Shown here in pieces: positions 1 to 9,775 of a stretch of 64,000 bases of DNA. The position numbers and the translations under genes are program-made. Within the stretch, counting starts at the first letter, position 1. Every line of letters starts with the position of its first letter. A model generated the notes under the pieces. It was not told where the DNA came from and did not search any database. It saw only the letters and a list, made by a program, of their open reading frames with translations. Origin of the DNA: Shewanella piezotolerans WP3 (GTDB lineage Bacteria; Pseudomonadota; Gammaproteobacteria; Enterobacterales; Shewanellaceae). The stretch covers positions 4,011,501 through 4,075,500 of the forward strand of contig NC_011566.1 of NCBI RefSeq assembly GCF_000014885.1, written 5' to 3'.

Positions 1-116
1 CCAGACTCGATTTTGCCGATACGCGCTATAACCTCAATAATCTTGGCCCTATCAAACTAAAGGGGAAGCAACACTCAATCGAAGTGTTTGGCGTAACCCC
101 TAAAGCGCCTTCATAG
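1..116 (+). CDS. C-terminal fragment of a probable class III nucleotide cyclase
   Basis: An open frame runs in from the left edge and stops at TAG 114-116, giving about 37 residues. The tail contains LGPIKLKGKQHSIEVFGV, which resembles the end of the catalytic domain of class III adenylate/guanylate cyclases, where a LKG-x-x-x-x-(I/V)-x-V(F/Y) strand is typical. The active-site part lies outside the window, so neither the family nor activity can be confirmed. A foldback repeat begins 7 bases after the stop. The assignment is an inference from a short tail only. Confidence 0.5.
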   Translation, partial: RLDFADTRYNLNNLGPIKLKGKQHSIEVFGVTPKAPS

Positions 117-122
117 AGCTTT

Positions 123-549
123 ATACCAATTGCATTAAAAGTTTGACCATTCAGCGGGAATTCAAAACGCTGTAGGCAAGTAGTGGAATTTGAGCCAATA
201 GTTATTCTCGGCTCTGGCATCCTGCTTCGCTCTCGATAATTGCTCCTGCATTATTCTACCTTCGACCATCCTTGGTCTCGTACCTCCTAAATCTGACCGC
301 CAAGGAGGGCCGGAATGTCTTATTTTGTATGGAACAAAATAGACCATTTAGTCGTATATCCAAATCCCATAGCGAAGCATACAGCGTTTGCCAATTTGTT
401 TAACCTCAGCCGCACTACGTGAGCCCCTCAGTCTTTCCACTTCTGCTTTGCATTGGCTTAAAAGGGAATAACCATTTCTTTACCAATGCGCTTTGAATTG
501 AAAAGGCTGAGGGGCTCTGAACTGGTCAAATACTTAATGCAATTGGTAT
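123..549. repeat. 427-bp foldback repeat, copy A (MITE-like)
   Basis: The element is bounded by perfect 16-bp terminal inverted repeats, ATACCAATTGCATTAA at 123-138 and its complement at 534-549. Two related copies exist in the window, at 20749-21028 (internally deleted) and 58911-59323 (opposite orientation). The interior also folds back: AAACGCTGTA near 167 pairs with TACAGCGTTT near 380, and a GAGCCCCTCAG segment near 421 with CTGAGGGGCTC near 509. No transposase is encoded and the short ORFs inside are not conserved as proteins. It looks like a non-autonomous mobile element. Confidence 0.85.
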
Positions 550-565
550 TAAAAACCCTAAATAC

Positions 566-597
566 AAAAAGGCCGATACACAGTATCGGCCTTTTTA
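566..597 (-). terminator. Rho-independent terminator of oxyR
   Basis: GGCCGATAC and GTATCGGCC form a perfect 9-bp stem around a 3-nt loop. A-run and T-run flank it on both sides, so it can work in both directions. It lies about 25 bases beyond the oxyR stop. Confidence 0.85.
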
Positions 598-619
598 TCC
601 ATTCTCTATATTCTACTCA

Positions 620-1528
620 TTAATTATGTTGTTCAAGCAGCTTTTGGATCTCTAAGCCTAGTGTTCTAAATGTCAGAATACGGCTCGAGGTCTGACGCCA
701 AACAAGGCCGATGTCTCTATATGGTGTATCGCTAGGAGGCGCCATAGTCGTCAGTTCTGTATTGTTTAATATCCCGGCATCTATCGCCATTTGTGGCAAG
801 AATGTGGTTCCTAATTTGCAATTCACCATCTGTACCAAGGTATGTAAACTCGTTGCTGCAAACGGATTAATCTTGGTACTTTCCCCTAACTGACAAGCAC
901 TGATAGCATGCCCAGTAATACAATGTTCAGCCTGCAATAAAAAGATACTTTCGTCTGGCAGATCTTGATAATCAATCGGTTCATGAATCGCATCACTGAG
1001 ATCTTCATGCACAACCATTTTGAACGGGTCGATACCCACTTTCATACTGTGGTAACCACTAGTATCCACTGGCAAGGCAAGCAACAACAGATCCAGCTCA
1101 CCTTTACCAAGCGCGTCTACCAACCTATCAGTGGTATCCTCTTTCAAGAACAGAGTGAGATTTGGATAAACCTCTTTGCAATGCTGAACCACTCGACTGA
1201 GAAGAAAAGGCGCAATAGTTGGAATACAACCCAAACGGATTTCGCCCGTCATAGGCTCACCTTGGTGCTTAACAAGCTCGACCAAATCATCCACATCAGT
1301 GAGTAACTTGCGTGAACGTAACACCACCTCTTCGCCAATAGCGGTAAAGATAAAAGATTTGTGGTCGCGTTCGATCAACTGGTGACCTAATTGCTCTTCG
1401 AGGTTTTGAATACCACTAGATAGCGTTGACTGGCTAACATGACAAATTTTTGCAGCGCGATTAAAATTTTGTTCTTGATGTAAATTAACCAAATAAAACA
1501 GGTTTTTTAAACTAGGAAGATGTTTCAT
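620..1528 (-). CDS. oxyR: Hydrogen-peroxide-sensing LysR regulator OxyR
   Basis: This is a LysR-type activator of about 302 residues that senses peroxide through a reversible disulfide. The N-terminal winged helix includes FNRAAKICHVSQSTLSSGIQ. The regulatory half contains HCITGHAISAC, with two cysteines nine residues apart, matching the Cys199/Cys208 pair of E. coli OxyR; this spacing is the main reason for the name. An ATG 21 bases upstream (1549) is also open, but the family usually starts MKHLPSLKNL, so 1528 is preferred; neither start has a good ribosome site. It is transcribed alone, between two strong terminators. Targets such as catalase are known for the family, not visible here. Confidence 0.88.
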   Translation of the reverse strand: MKHLPSLKNLFYLVNLHQEQNFNRAAKICHVSQSTLSSGIQNLEEQLGHQLIERDHKSFIFTAIGEEVVLRSRKLLTDVDDLVELVKHQGEPMTGEIRLGCIPTIAPFLLSRVVQHCKEVYPNLTLFLKEDTTDRLVDALGKGELDLLLLALPVDTSGYHSMKVGIDPFKMVVHEDLSDAIHEPIDYQDLPDESIFLLQAEHCITGHAISACQLGESTKINPFAATSLHTLVQMVNCKLGTTFLPQMAIDAGILNNTELTTMAPPSDTPYRDIGLVWRQTSSRILTFRTLGLEIQKLLEQHN

Positions 1529-1711
1529 AAAGCAGATTACCAATGACATTATTTATCGAATAGTTCAATTTAACCTTACCATAGATTTCTCAAGGCATCC
1601 TTGAAAATATCTAGCAGAGTGTGAGGCGCCGCAAACAGTTGTAATAAAGTAATGGCAAGCAATTTCTTGAGGATATCGATATATAGGAGAGTAAGTCGGT
1701 AAGTAGATAAA

Positions 1712-1749
1712 AAAATGGCGCTGTTTAGTGAACTAAACAGCGCCATTTT
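1712..1749 (-). terminator. Strong bidirectional terminator after hptA
   Basis: TGGCGCTGTTTAGT and its exact complement form a 14-bp stem around a 2-nt loop, with A- and T-runs on the two sides. It lies just beyond the hptA stop and separates hptA from oxyR. Confidence 0.85.
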
Positions 1750-1766
1750 AATATTTAGACTAGAAC

Positions 1767-2132
1767 TTATGCTTTTGATTCAAGATATTGCTTTAACTCT
1801 TGCAGATCGCTAGAGCCATAGTTAACAATTTCATTTAACCAAGTTGAATGCTCATCAGCCCAAGCAGCTTCTTCGCCATGTTGAAGGAGTTGCGCAAACT
1901 GTTGAATGCGCTTTAGGCCTACTGAGCCAGCAGCACCTTTAAATTTATGAGCTTCACTACAAAGAGTATCTTTATCGTTTGCTTCATATGCATTGACTAA
2001 GTTACCTACATATTCAGGCATTAACTGTTCAAACAATACGACACTTTTAAGTAGCGTACCTGCGCCAATTGCACTGCAGTACTGCTCCAGTGTATTAAGA
2101 TCCAAAATTGATTCTAATTCAGCTGTTGCCAT
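1767..2132 (-). CDS. hptA: Histidine phosphotransfer protein HptA
   Basis: A 121-residue single-domain HPt protein. The phosphorylatable histidine is His62 within SEAHKFKGAAGSVG, the classic H-box of a four-helix HPt bundle. There is no kinase or receiver domain, so it must receive phosphate from another sensor. In Shewanella oneidensis HptA relays phosphate from the hybrid kinase ArcS to ArcA, replacing the HPt domain that is fused inside ArcB in E. coli (established knowledge). The neighbourhood supports this: yhcC and gltB lie next door, as they lie next to arcB in E. coli. The start is the only in-frame ATG and is preceded by GAGGTGCCTAA. Confidence 0.85.
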   Translation of the reverse strand: MATAELESILDLNTLEQYCSAIGAGTLLKSVVLFEQLMPEYVGNLVNAYEANDKDTLCSEAHKFKGAAGSVGLKRIQQFAQLLQHGEEAAWADEHSTWLNEIVNYGSSDLQELKQYLESKA

Positions 2133-2352
2133 TTAGGCACCTCTCAAAATGATTGCCGTGTAATAAAAAGACGATTTTACCACATAATACCCGCTAAAAT
2201 GCTTGGTGCAACAACTAGTGTCATATGTAGTTAAATTCATTGCTAATTTAACCTTATTTTAACTTTTCGTTAATCAAAAAACATCACTCTGTGCGATATG
2301 TCGAGATTTTTGCTAGCGCAGCTCCAACTGCATCACAAGTTTCTTACGCCAG

Positions 2353-3279
2353 TTAACTGAGGTTCGTTTTCAAATAGTGGCCTTGACCGCCTTTAGCTGC
2401 TAAATCATCAACAATAGCAACTAAACCATCCCAACGAAACGCACACCAATCAGGAGCCAATAACATCGGCTTTTTCGCATAGGCGGTGACCCGATGAAAA
2501 ATAATATCCTCAGGGGTGTGACGTATAAGCTCACCGACACTAAAGGCGTAATCTTCTATCGTTAATAAGTCCATCTTGTTGTTACGCCAGGCTTTCGCCA
2601 TGGTGCTGCCCTCTACTATATGCAAAGGATGCAGTTTCAACCCGTCAACACCAGCATCAAGTACTTTATTAAGTGTTTCTAAGTAATCAGTGTGCCCCTC
2701 ACCCGGCAACCCCAGTATCAAATGGGTACAGACTTTAATGCCGCGCTCGCGAGCACGCTTTACAGTATCAGCGTAGACATCAAAATCATGGCCACGATTG
2801 ATCCTCTTCAATGTTTTATTATTAGCAGTCTGCAATCCCAACTCTAACCATACATCAAGCCCTAGCTGCTGATATTGTGCCAACAGCTCAATCACTTCGT
2901 CAGGCACACAGTCTGGCCGAGTGCCCACACACAGACCAACGATGTCGGTGCCTTTGATCGCTTCATCATACTTCTGCTTTAATACCAAATACTCGTCGTA
3001 AGTACTGGTGTACGCCTGAAAATATGCGATGTATTTAGACGGCTTAGTTGATAATCGCTCACGGCCTTGGGTTAGCTGCTCTTGAATTGACAGTTCAGTT
3101 TTATGTTCGTGGCTAAAGGATGCAACGTTACAATAAGTGCAGCCACCTTTACCAAGGGTGCCATCTCGGTTTGGGCAGGTAAACTTAGCATCAATCGTCA
3201 GCTTACGGATCCGCTCTCCATACTGCTGCTTACACACACTGCCAAACGTCTTAACGTAACTATCCAAGCCCAAAGCCAA
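2353..3279 (-). CDS. yhcC: Radical SAM protein, YhcC family
   Basis: A 308-residue radical SAM protein of the TIGR01212/YhcC family. The cluster-binding region reads CPNRDGTLGKGGCTYC near residues 34-49, giving three cysteines with the long first spacing typical of this and the related Elp3-like families; they should bind a [4Fe-4S] cluster and S-adenosylmethionine. Later conserved parts include GLCVGTRPDC and LELGLQTANNKTL. The exact reaction is not established for the family. It is divergent from gltB, and the yhcC-gltB adjacency is also found in E. coli. Confidence 0.85.
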   Translation of the reverse strand: MALGLDSYVKTFGSVCKQQYGERIRKLTIDAKFTCPNRDGTLGKGGCTYCNVASFSHEHKTELSIQEQLTQGRERLSTKPSKYIAYFQAYTSTYDEYLVLKQKYDEAIKGTDIVGLCVGTRPDCVPDEVIELLAQYQQLGLDVWLELGLQTANNKTLKRINRGHDFDVYADTVKRARERGIKVCTHLILGLPGEGHTDYLETLNKVLDAGVDGLKLHPLHIVEGSTMAKAWRNNKMDLLTIEDYAFSVGELIRHTPEDIIFHRVTAYAKKPMLLAPDWCAFRWDGLVAIVDDLAAKGGQGHYLKTNLS

Positions 3280-3760
3280 TCACCTACCATAGAATTTGCG
3301 CCATTCTATTCATTTCTTTAAATCATTTATTAGCGCTAGCTCAAATAATGGTAATTTCGCTGTCATCTTTATCTGGTAAACATTATTTCATAAGTAACAG
3401 TCGCTTCTGCATAATTAGTCAAGAATGAAAGTGACTATCATTTCACTGTATTTGCAATAAAAATCACTTTCTTGAAATCGACAATAATCGCCCCAGTTGT
3501 TACAAATTAGTAAACAGGTTCAGGCGACTAATTTAAAATTCTTTTTATTCATAAGGTTATAGACAACATTTTACAGTTTACGTAAAGGTAAACCCAGTAA
3601 TACAAGCGTATGAATTAACTGGCAATGCTTAAATGTTATGCAATAAATTGGTTTGACCTTTAGCAAACTTAAGGTTAATTTGATTGATTCGGGTGAATAT
3701 CTATAGAATATTTTTGCGTTATCTCCCGTGTTGTAGTCAGTTGAGGTTAGGAGTATACCA
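3280..3760. other. yhcC-gltB intergenic region (481 bp)
   Basis: No credible gene is present. The stretch must hold the divergent promoters of yhcC and gltB and a long gltB leader. It is AT-rich, and no operator could be named with confidence. The gltB ribosome site is GTTAGGAG at about 3747-3754. Confidence 0.6.
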
Positions 3761-6700
3761 ATGAGCTTATATCATCCAAGTTTTGAACGGGACAATTGTG
3801 GGTTTGGGCTTATTGCTCAAATGGACGGTGAAGCGAGTCACCGTATAGTACGTACCGCGATTCACGGATTGGACCGCATGAAGCATCGTGGTGGTATTGC
3901 CGCAGATGGACGCACAGGTGATGGTTGCGGATTACTAATGCAACTACCTACTGAATTTTTTAAAGCTATTGCAGCTGAAAATGACTGGCACCTAAGCCGT
4001 CGTTTTGCTGTCGGCATGCTTTTTCTGAGCCAAGATGAAGAGCTAGCGTCACAAACCAAGCATCTGCTAGAGCAAGAGTTGCAAAAAGAGACCTTAAGTG
4101 TCGCAGGCTGGCGTGATGTGCCCGTTAATACCGACGTACTAGGTCCTATTGGCAAAGCTAGCCAACCTCAAATAGTGCAAGTATTGATTAATGCGCCTAT
4201 TGGCTGGCGCGAAAAAGACCTTGAACGACGCCTATATATGGCAAGGCGCCGAGTAGAGCAGCAACTTCATCATGACAAAGATTTTTATATTGCCAGCCTT
4301 TCAGGCCAAGTTATCGTCTATAAAGGCTTAATGATGCCTGCCGATCTGCCCGCTTTTTATAGCGATCTGGCAGATATTCGTTTACAAAGCGCCATCTGCT
4401 TATTCCACCAGCGATTCTCAACCAACACCTCACCTAAGTGGCCACTGGCACAACCGTTTAGGTATTTGGCCCATAATGGTGAAATCAACACCATTACTGG
4501 TAACCGCCAATGGGCTAAAGCCCGTGCTTATAAGTTTCATGCACCTCTGTTGCCTGACTTGCAGCAAGCTGCGCCTTTCGTCAATGAGACTGGTTCAGAC
4601 TCATCATCACTCGATAATATGCTAGAAATGCTGCTCGCAGGCGGTATGGATCTTTATCGAGCCATGCGTTTACTTATTCCACCAGCGTGGCAAAGTAATC
4701 CAGAGATGGATCCAGAGTTGAAAGCTTTTTACGATTTCAACTCCATGCATATGGAACCTTGGGACGGCCCCGCTGGCATCGTAATGACCAATGGTCGTCA
4801 CGCTGCTTGTGCCGTTGACCGTAACGGCCTGCGACCATCACGATATGTGATCACTAAAGATCGCATTTTAACCCTCGCCTCTGAAGTTGGCATCTGGGAC
4901 TACGCCCCCGATGAAGTGATAGAGAAAGGTCGCGTCGGTCCCGGTGAATTACTGGTACTAGATACACTTAATGGCCAGCTCTATTCGTCGTTTGAGATCG
5001 ATAACGATCTAAAACGCCGTCACCCATACAAAGAGTGGATGGCTAAAAACAGTAAGATATTAAAACCAGCCGAAGATTTCGGTCCTAACGATCAAGGCAC
5101 GCGTGAGTTTAACGATGACCAATTACTGCAATATCAAAAACATTTTGGCTACTCACGCGAAGAACTAGAACAGGTTATCTGGGTACTGGCACAAAAAGGT
5201 GAAGAGGCTACAGGCTCCATGGGCGACGATACGCCAATGGCTGTGCTGTCTAAAAAGTCACGCACCATCTATGACTACTTCCGCCAAAAATTTGCTCAAG
5301 TCACCAATCCGCCTATTGATCCATTGCGTGAGAAACACGTGATGTCACTCACCACCTGCGCAGGTCGCGAGCAAAACCTATTTAACGAAACAACCGGTCA
5401 TGCATACCGCGTGATGTTCAACTCGCCAGTACTGCTCTTTAGCGATTTTAATCAGCTAATGGCATTGGATAGCACTTACTATCGTGCCAATACTGTCGAT
5501 TTAAATTACGACTTAGCAGAGGGACTTGAAGCTGCTGTTAAGCGTATTTGTGACGAAGCTGAACGTCTAGCCCGAACAGGTACAACTCTGCTTATCCTGT
5601 CAGACCGAGCAACAGCTAAATCTAAGCAGGTTATCCCTGCGGCAATGGCCGTGGGTGCAGTACAACAAATTTTAGTCACTAAGAGCCTGCGCTGCGACAC
5701 CAATATTATTGTAGAAACGGCATCGGCAAGAGATCCGCACCATTTTGCGGTACTACTCGGCTTCGGCGCGACCGCCATCTACCCCTACCTGGTGTATGAG
5801 TGCATTTCAGATCTTGCCCAGCGCAACGGCGTAGAAAACACGCGTGACTTGATGCTTAACTTCCGTCAAGGTATCGATAAAGGCCTGCGTAAGATTATGT
5901 CTAAGATGGGCATAAGTACCGTGGCATCTTACCGTTGTAGCCAGCAGTTTGAAGCGGTAGGTTTAGCTGACGAAGTGGTCAACCTTTGCTTTAACGGCGT
6001 AATTAGTCGCATTCAAGGCGCTAACTTTGAGTTGATTGAGAAAGATCAGCAGTTGTTACATAAGCACGCCTTTAGAGCGCACCAACAGCTTTCTCAAGGT
6101 GGATTACTTAAGTACGTTGAGGGCGGCGAATACCACTGCTTTAACCCTGATGTGGTTAACACCTTGCAAGCCAGCCTGCGTGACCAAGACTATGTAAACT
6201 ACAAACGCTTTACCGAGTTAGTTGATGACCGCCCTATTGCGACCTTACGTGATTTAATTAAGGTCGAAGGTGACTTGTCTGCCGTCGATATTAAAGACGT
6301 TGAAGCCGCCAACACCCTTTACACTCGCTTTGATAGTGCAGCCATGAGTATTGGCGCATTAAGCCCTGAAGCTCACGAAGCACTTGCTGTTGCCATGAAC
6401 CGTTTAGGCGGCCGCTCAAACTCAGGTGAAGGCGGAGAAGATCCACGCCGCTTTAACAGCGAAGGGAACTCAGCGATTAAGCAGATAGCCTCAGGCCGCT
6501 TTGGCGTCACCGCGCATTACTTGGTCAATGCCGAAGTGCTACAAATTAAAGTGGCGCAAGGTGCGAAACCTGGTGAAGGTGGACAACTTCCAGGCGATAA
6601 AGTTAGCGTTGAGATTGCCGCGCTTCGAAACGCTCGCCCAGGTGTCACACTCATTTCACCGCCGCCGCACCATGATATCTACTCTATCGAAGATTTGGCT

Positions 6701-8209
6701 CAGCTAATTTTTGACTTAAAACAGATTAACCCTAAGGCGCTGGTTTCAGTCAAACTGGTATCAGAGCCTGGTGTCGGTACCATTGCTACTGGTGTTGCTA
6801 AAGCTTATGCCGATATGATCACCATTTCAGGCTATGACGGCGGTACAGGCGCAAGCCCAATCACCTCGGTTAAATATGCAGGTAGCCCATGGGAGCTAGG
6901 TTTAGCTGAAGTACACCAATCTCTGGTTGCCAATGGTCTGCGCCATAAAATCCGCCTGCAAGTCGATGGCGGTCTAAAAACCGGTAAAGATGTGATTAAA
7001 GCTGCGTTACTTGGCGCCGAGAGCTTTGGGTTTGGTACAGTGCCGATGATTGCACTTGGCTGTAAATACCTACGTATTTGCCACCTAAATAACTGTGCAA
7101 CAGGTGTCGCGACTCAAAACAAGCAGTTGCGTAATGAGCACTACCACGGTCTACCAGAGCGAGTAATGACTTACTTCGAGTTTGTTGCGCAAGAGATCCG
7201 TGAGTACATGGCAGATCTCGGTGTTACCGAATTTGAGCAACTTGTTGGCCGCAGCGACTGGTTAAGTGCGATTGAAGGGGACACTGCTAAACAGCAAGCA
7301 CTCGATCTAGCGCCAATTCTGTATAAACCTGAAGTGCCTGCAACTTCAGCGGTCACCTGGCGCGAAACTAACCCGCCATCAGATCAAGGTGAACTTAATC
7401 AACGTCTGGTTGAAGACTGTAAAGAAGCGGTATTAGCAGGCGTTCCTATCTGCGAAATCTTTAATATCAACAATACTGACCGCTCAGTAGGTGCCAGCCT
7501 TTCAGGGTTTATTGCCACCCACGTCGGCCGCGATGGAGCCAAAGCGCCAATTACACTTAAGTTTAATGGCAGTGCTGGTCAAAGCTTCGGCGTGTGGAAT
7601 GCACCAGGTCTTGAGCTGATGCTCTGCGGTGATGCTAACGATTATGTCGGTAAAGGCATGTCAGGCGGTAAGATTTCAGTTTATCCGCCACTGGGCAGTC
7701 CGTTCAAAACCGAACGTTCAACCATTTTGGGTAACACCTGCTTGTACGGTGCATCTGGCGGCAGGTTGTTTGCATCGGGTCAAGCAGGCGAGCGTTTCGC
7801 AGTGCGTAATTCGGGTGCTATAGCGGTAGTAGAAGGCCTAGGTGATAACGGCTGTGAATACATGACAGGCGGCATCGTGGTGGTACTAGGTCAAACAGGG
7901 GTTAACTTTGGCGCTGGTATGACGGGCGGATTTGCCTATATCTTCGATCAATTTGGTCACTTTAACCGCCGTGTTAACACCGAGATGGTTGACACTCATA
8001 AAGTACAGTCGCCAATTCAACAGCAACATCTGCGTGAATTGATTGAGCAGCATGTTAAAGAGACCAACAGCGAACACGCCAAGATGATCTTAAATGATTT
8101 CGAAAACTGGCTAGATTGCTTCATTTTGGTGAAACCTAAGAATGTTGCAGTTGACGACCTATTAAAGTTAGCGCAACCAGAACCTGCACTAGCAGTCAGA
8201 GCGGGGTAA
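3761..8209 (+). CDS. gltB: Glutamate synthase (NADPH) large chain
   Basis: The large subunit of GOGAT, 1482 residues, close to the family length. It hydrolyses glutamine and adds the ammonia to 2-oxoglutarate to make glutamate. The class II amidotransferase nucleophile is Cys13 in ERDNCGFG; the 12 residues before it should be removed, a shorter propeptide than in E. coli. A central domain and the FMN/synthase domain follow, with GRSNSGEGGEDPRRF and ISGYDGGTGASP. CKYLRICHLNNC supplies the three cysteines of the [3Fe-4S] cluster. The C-terminal GXGXG beta-helix has repeats such as GQSFGVW and GKGMSGGKI. It is followed 6 bases later by gltD, forming an operon. Confidence 0.97.
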   Translation: MSLYHPSFERDNCGFGLIAQMDGEASHRIVRTAIHGLDRMKHRGGIAADGRTGDGCGLLMQLPTEFFKAIAAENDWHLSRRFAVGMLFLSQDEELASQTKHLLEQELQKETLSVAGWRDVPVNTDVLGPIGKASQPQIVQVLINAPIGWREKDLERRLYMARRRVEQQLHHDKDFYIASLSGQVIVYKGLMMPADLPAFYSDLADIRLQSAICLFHQRFSTNTSPKWPLAQPFRYLAHNGEINTITGNRQWAKARAYKFHAPLLPDLQQAAPFVNETGSDSSSLDNMLEMLLAGGMDLYRAMRLLIPPAWQSNPEMDPELKAFYDFNSMHMEPWDGPAGIVMTNGRHAACAVDRNGLRPSRYVITKDRILTLASEVGIWDYAPDEVIEKGRVGPGELLVLDTLNGQLYSSFEIDNDLKRRHPYKEWMAKNSKILKPAEDFGPNDQGTREFNDDQLLQYQKHFGYSREELEQVIWVLAQKGEEATGSMGDDTPMAVLSKKSRTIYDYFRQKFAQVTNPPIDPLREKHVMSLTTCAGREQNLFNETTGHAYRVMFNSPVLLFSDFNQLMALDSTYYRANTVDLNYDLAEGLEAAVKRICDEAERLARTGTTLLILSDRATAKSKQVIPAAMAVGAVQQILVTKSLRCDTNIIVETASARDPHHFAVLLGFGATAIYPYLVYECISDLAQRNGVENTRDLMLNFRQGIDKGLRKIMSKMGISTVASYRCSQQFEAVGLADEVVNLCFNGVISRIQGANFELIEKDQQLLHKHAFRAHQQLSQGGLLKYVEGGEYHCFNPDVVNTLQASLRDQDYVNYKRFTELVDDRPIATLRDLIKVEGDLSAVDIKDVEAANTLYTRFDSAAMSIGALSPEAHEALAVAMNRLGGRSNSGEGGEDPRRFNSEGNSAIKQIASGRFGVTAHYLVNAEVLQIKVAQGAKPGEGGQLPGDKVSVEIAALRNARPGVTLISPPPHHDIYSIEDLAQLIFDLKQINPKALVSVKLVSEPGVGTIATGVAKAYADMITISGYDGGTGASPITSVKYAGSPWELGLAEVHQSLVANGLRHKIRLQVDGGLKTGKDVIKAALLGAESFGFGTVPMIALGCKYLRICHLNNCATGVATQNKQLRNEHYHGLPERVMTYFEFVAQEIREYMADLGVTEFEQLVGRSDWLSAIEGDTAKQQALDLAPILYKPEVPATSAVTWRETNPPSDQGELNQRLVEDCKEAVLAGVPICEIFNINNTDRSVGASLSGFIATHVGRDGAKAPITLKFNGSAGQSFGVWNAPGLELMLCGDANDYVGKGMSGGKISVYPPLGSPFKTERSTILGNTCLYGASGGRLFASGQAGERFAVRNSGAIAVVEGLGDNGCEYMTGGIVVVLGQTGVNFGAGMTGGFAYIFDQFGHFNRRVNTEMVDTHKVQSPIQQQHLRELIEQHVKETNSEHAKMILNDFENWLDCFILVKPKNVAVDDLLKLAQPEPALAVRAG

Positions 8210-8215
8210 TGAATA

Positions 8216-9625
8216 ATGAGCAATGATTTCCAGTTTATTGAAGTTGGGCGCAAAGACCCAACTAAACACGCAGCCAAACAGCGCGCTACGCAGTTTATTG
8301 AAATATACCAGCCCTTTGCCCAACCACAGGTAAAAGAGCAAGCAGACCGCTGTTTAGACTGCGGTAACCCATATTGTGAGTGGAAGTGTCCACTGCATAA
8401 CTACATCCCCAACTGGCTGCAACTGGCCAAACAGGGACGTATTATGGAAGCGGCGGACTTAGTCCACGAGACCAATACCCTGCCAGAGATCTGTGGCCGA
8501 GTTTGCCCACAAGACAGGCTCTGTGAAGGGGCTTGTACCCTTAACGAAGAGTTTGGCGCGGTCACCATTGGTAACGTCGAGAAGTACATTACCGACACAG
8601 CTATTTCACAAGGCTGGCGACCGGATATGTCAAAAGTCACCGCCCGCAAAGAGCGAGTGGCAATTATTGGCGCTGGCCCAGCAGGTCTTGGCTGCGCCGA
8701 TATCTTGGCTCGCAACGGAGTGCAAGCCGTTGTCTATGATAAGAATGTGCAGATTGGTGGCCTACTTACTTACGGTATTCCGTCCTTTAAGCTCGACAAA
8801 GAGGTGATGCAAATTCGCCGCAACGTGCTTGAGGGCATGGGGATAGAGTTTAAGCTTGGGGTTACCGTTGGCAAAGATGTCGACTTTAAAGAGCTAATAG
8901 AAAACTACGACGCAGTATTTTTAGGCATGGGCACCTACACAGCAATGAAAGCCAACCTCGTCGGCGAAGATGCGACCGGTGTGCATCAAGCCCTGCCCTA
9001 CCTTATCGGTAACACCCACAATGTAATGGGCACCGAATGTGCTGATAACCCATACCTAAGTCTTGAAGGTAAGCGTGTAGTGGTTCTAGGTGGTGGTGAT
9101 ACCGCCATGGATTGTGTTCGCACCGCTGTGCGTCAAGGTGCCACTCAAGTCACCTGTGCTTATCGCCGTGACGAAGAGAACATGCCTGGTTCACGCCGCG
9201 AAGTACAAAATGCCCGCGAAGAGGGGGTTGAGTTTCTGTTTAACCGTCAACCTAGTGAGATCAAAACCATTGACGGCAAAGTGGTTGGTATCGAGTGCAT
9301 CGAAACCGAGTTAGGTGACGCCGACGAAAGCGGCCGTCGTCGTCCACAGCCTATTGCTGGTAGCGAGCAAGTATTGGACGCCGACGCGATCATTATCGCC
9401 TTTGGTTTCCAGCCAAGCCCAGCAAAGTGGCTCGGCGACTACAACATTGAGCTCAATGATTGGGGATTAGTCAAAGCGCCAAAAGTGGCCGACAACCCAT
9501 TTCAGACCAGCAACCCGAAAGTGTTTGCCGGCGGCGATATGGTTAGAGGCTCAGATCTCGTGGTCACCGCCATTGCTGAAGGCCGCGACGCTGCAATGGG
9601 GATCCTCAACTTCTTTGAGGACTAA
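8216..9625 (+). CDS. gltD: Glutamate synthase small chain
   Basis: The 469-residue beta subunit of glutamate synthase; it passes electrons from NADPH to GltB. The N-terminal part carries two cysteine groups for [4Fe-4S] clusters, CLDCGNPYCEWKC and CGRVCPQDRLCEGAC. The FAD site follows as GAGPAGLGCADILARNG and the NADPH site as VVLGGGDTAMDC. The C-terminal GGDMVRGSDLVVTAIAEGR completes the FAD-binding fold. It is co-transcribed with gltB and ends before a strong terminator. Confidence 0.97.
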   Translation: MSNDFQFIEVGRKDPTKHAAKQRATQFIEIYQPFAQPQVKEQADRCLDCGNPYCEWKCPLHNYIPNWLQLAKQGRIMEAADLVHETNTLPEICGRVCPQDRLCEGACTLNEEFGAVTIGNVEKYITDTAISQGWRPDMSKVTARKERVAIIGAGPAGLGCADILARNGVQAVVYDKNVQIGGLLTYGIPSFKLDKEVMQIRRNVLEGMGIEFKLGVTVGKDVDFKELIENYDAVFLGMGTYTAMKANLVGEDATGVHQALPYLIGNTHNVMGTECADNPYLSLEGKRVVVLGGGDTAMDCVRTAVRQGATQVTCAYRRDEENMPGSRREVQNAREEGVEFLFNRQPSEIKTIDGKVVGIECIETELGDADESGRRRPQPIAGSEQVLDADAIIIAFGFQPSPAKWLGDYNIELNDWGLVKAPKVADNPFQTSNPKVFAGGDMVRGSDLVVTAIAEGRDAAMGILNFFED

Positions 9626-9689
9626 GATTTAGCGCTAGTGTTAAGAGAGCTAACGGTTCAAGTGGACGATTAAAGAGTTGTTTGTGATT

Positions 9690-9717
9690 GGCGCTCCGAA
9701 TGGAGCGCTTTTTTTTG
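9690..9717 (+). terminator. Terminator of gltBD
   Basis: GGCGCTCC-GAAT-GGAGCGCT hairpin followed by a run of eight T, about 65 bases after the gltD stop. Confidence 0.85.
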
Positions 9718-9775
9718 TTCCTTAAGCGATTAGGTCACTAACTTAGAGCAAAGCAAACGCGGTATTTTACCTAAT

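Noticed and set aside
26..347. Two minus-strand ORFs of 60-64 codons
   Set aside because: They lie largely in foldback repeat copy A; the corresponding frames in copies B and C are broken.
3862..8077. Several frames of 60-100 codons on the opposite strand of gltB
   Set aside because: They are shadows of a long, clearly coding gene, have no ribosome sites and no recognisable domains.
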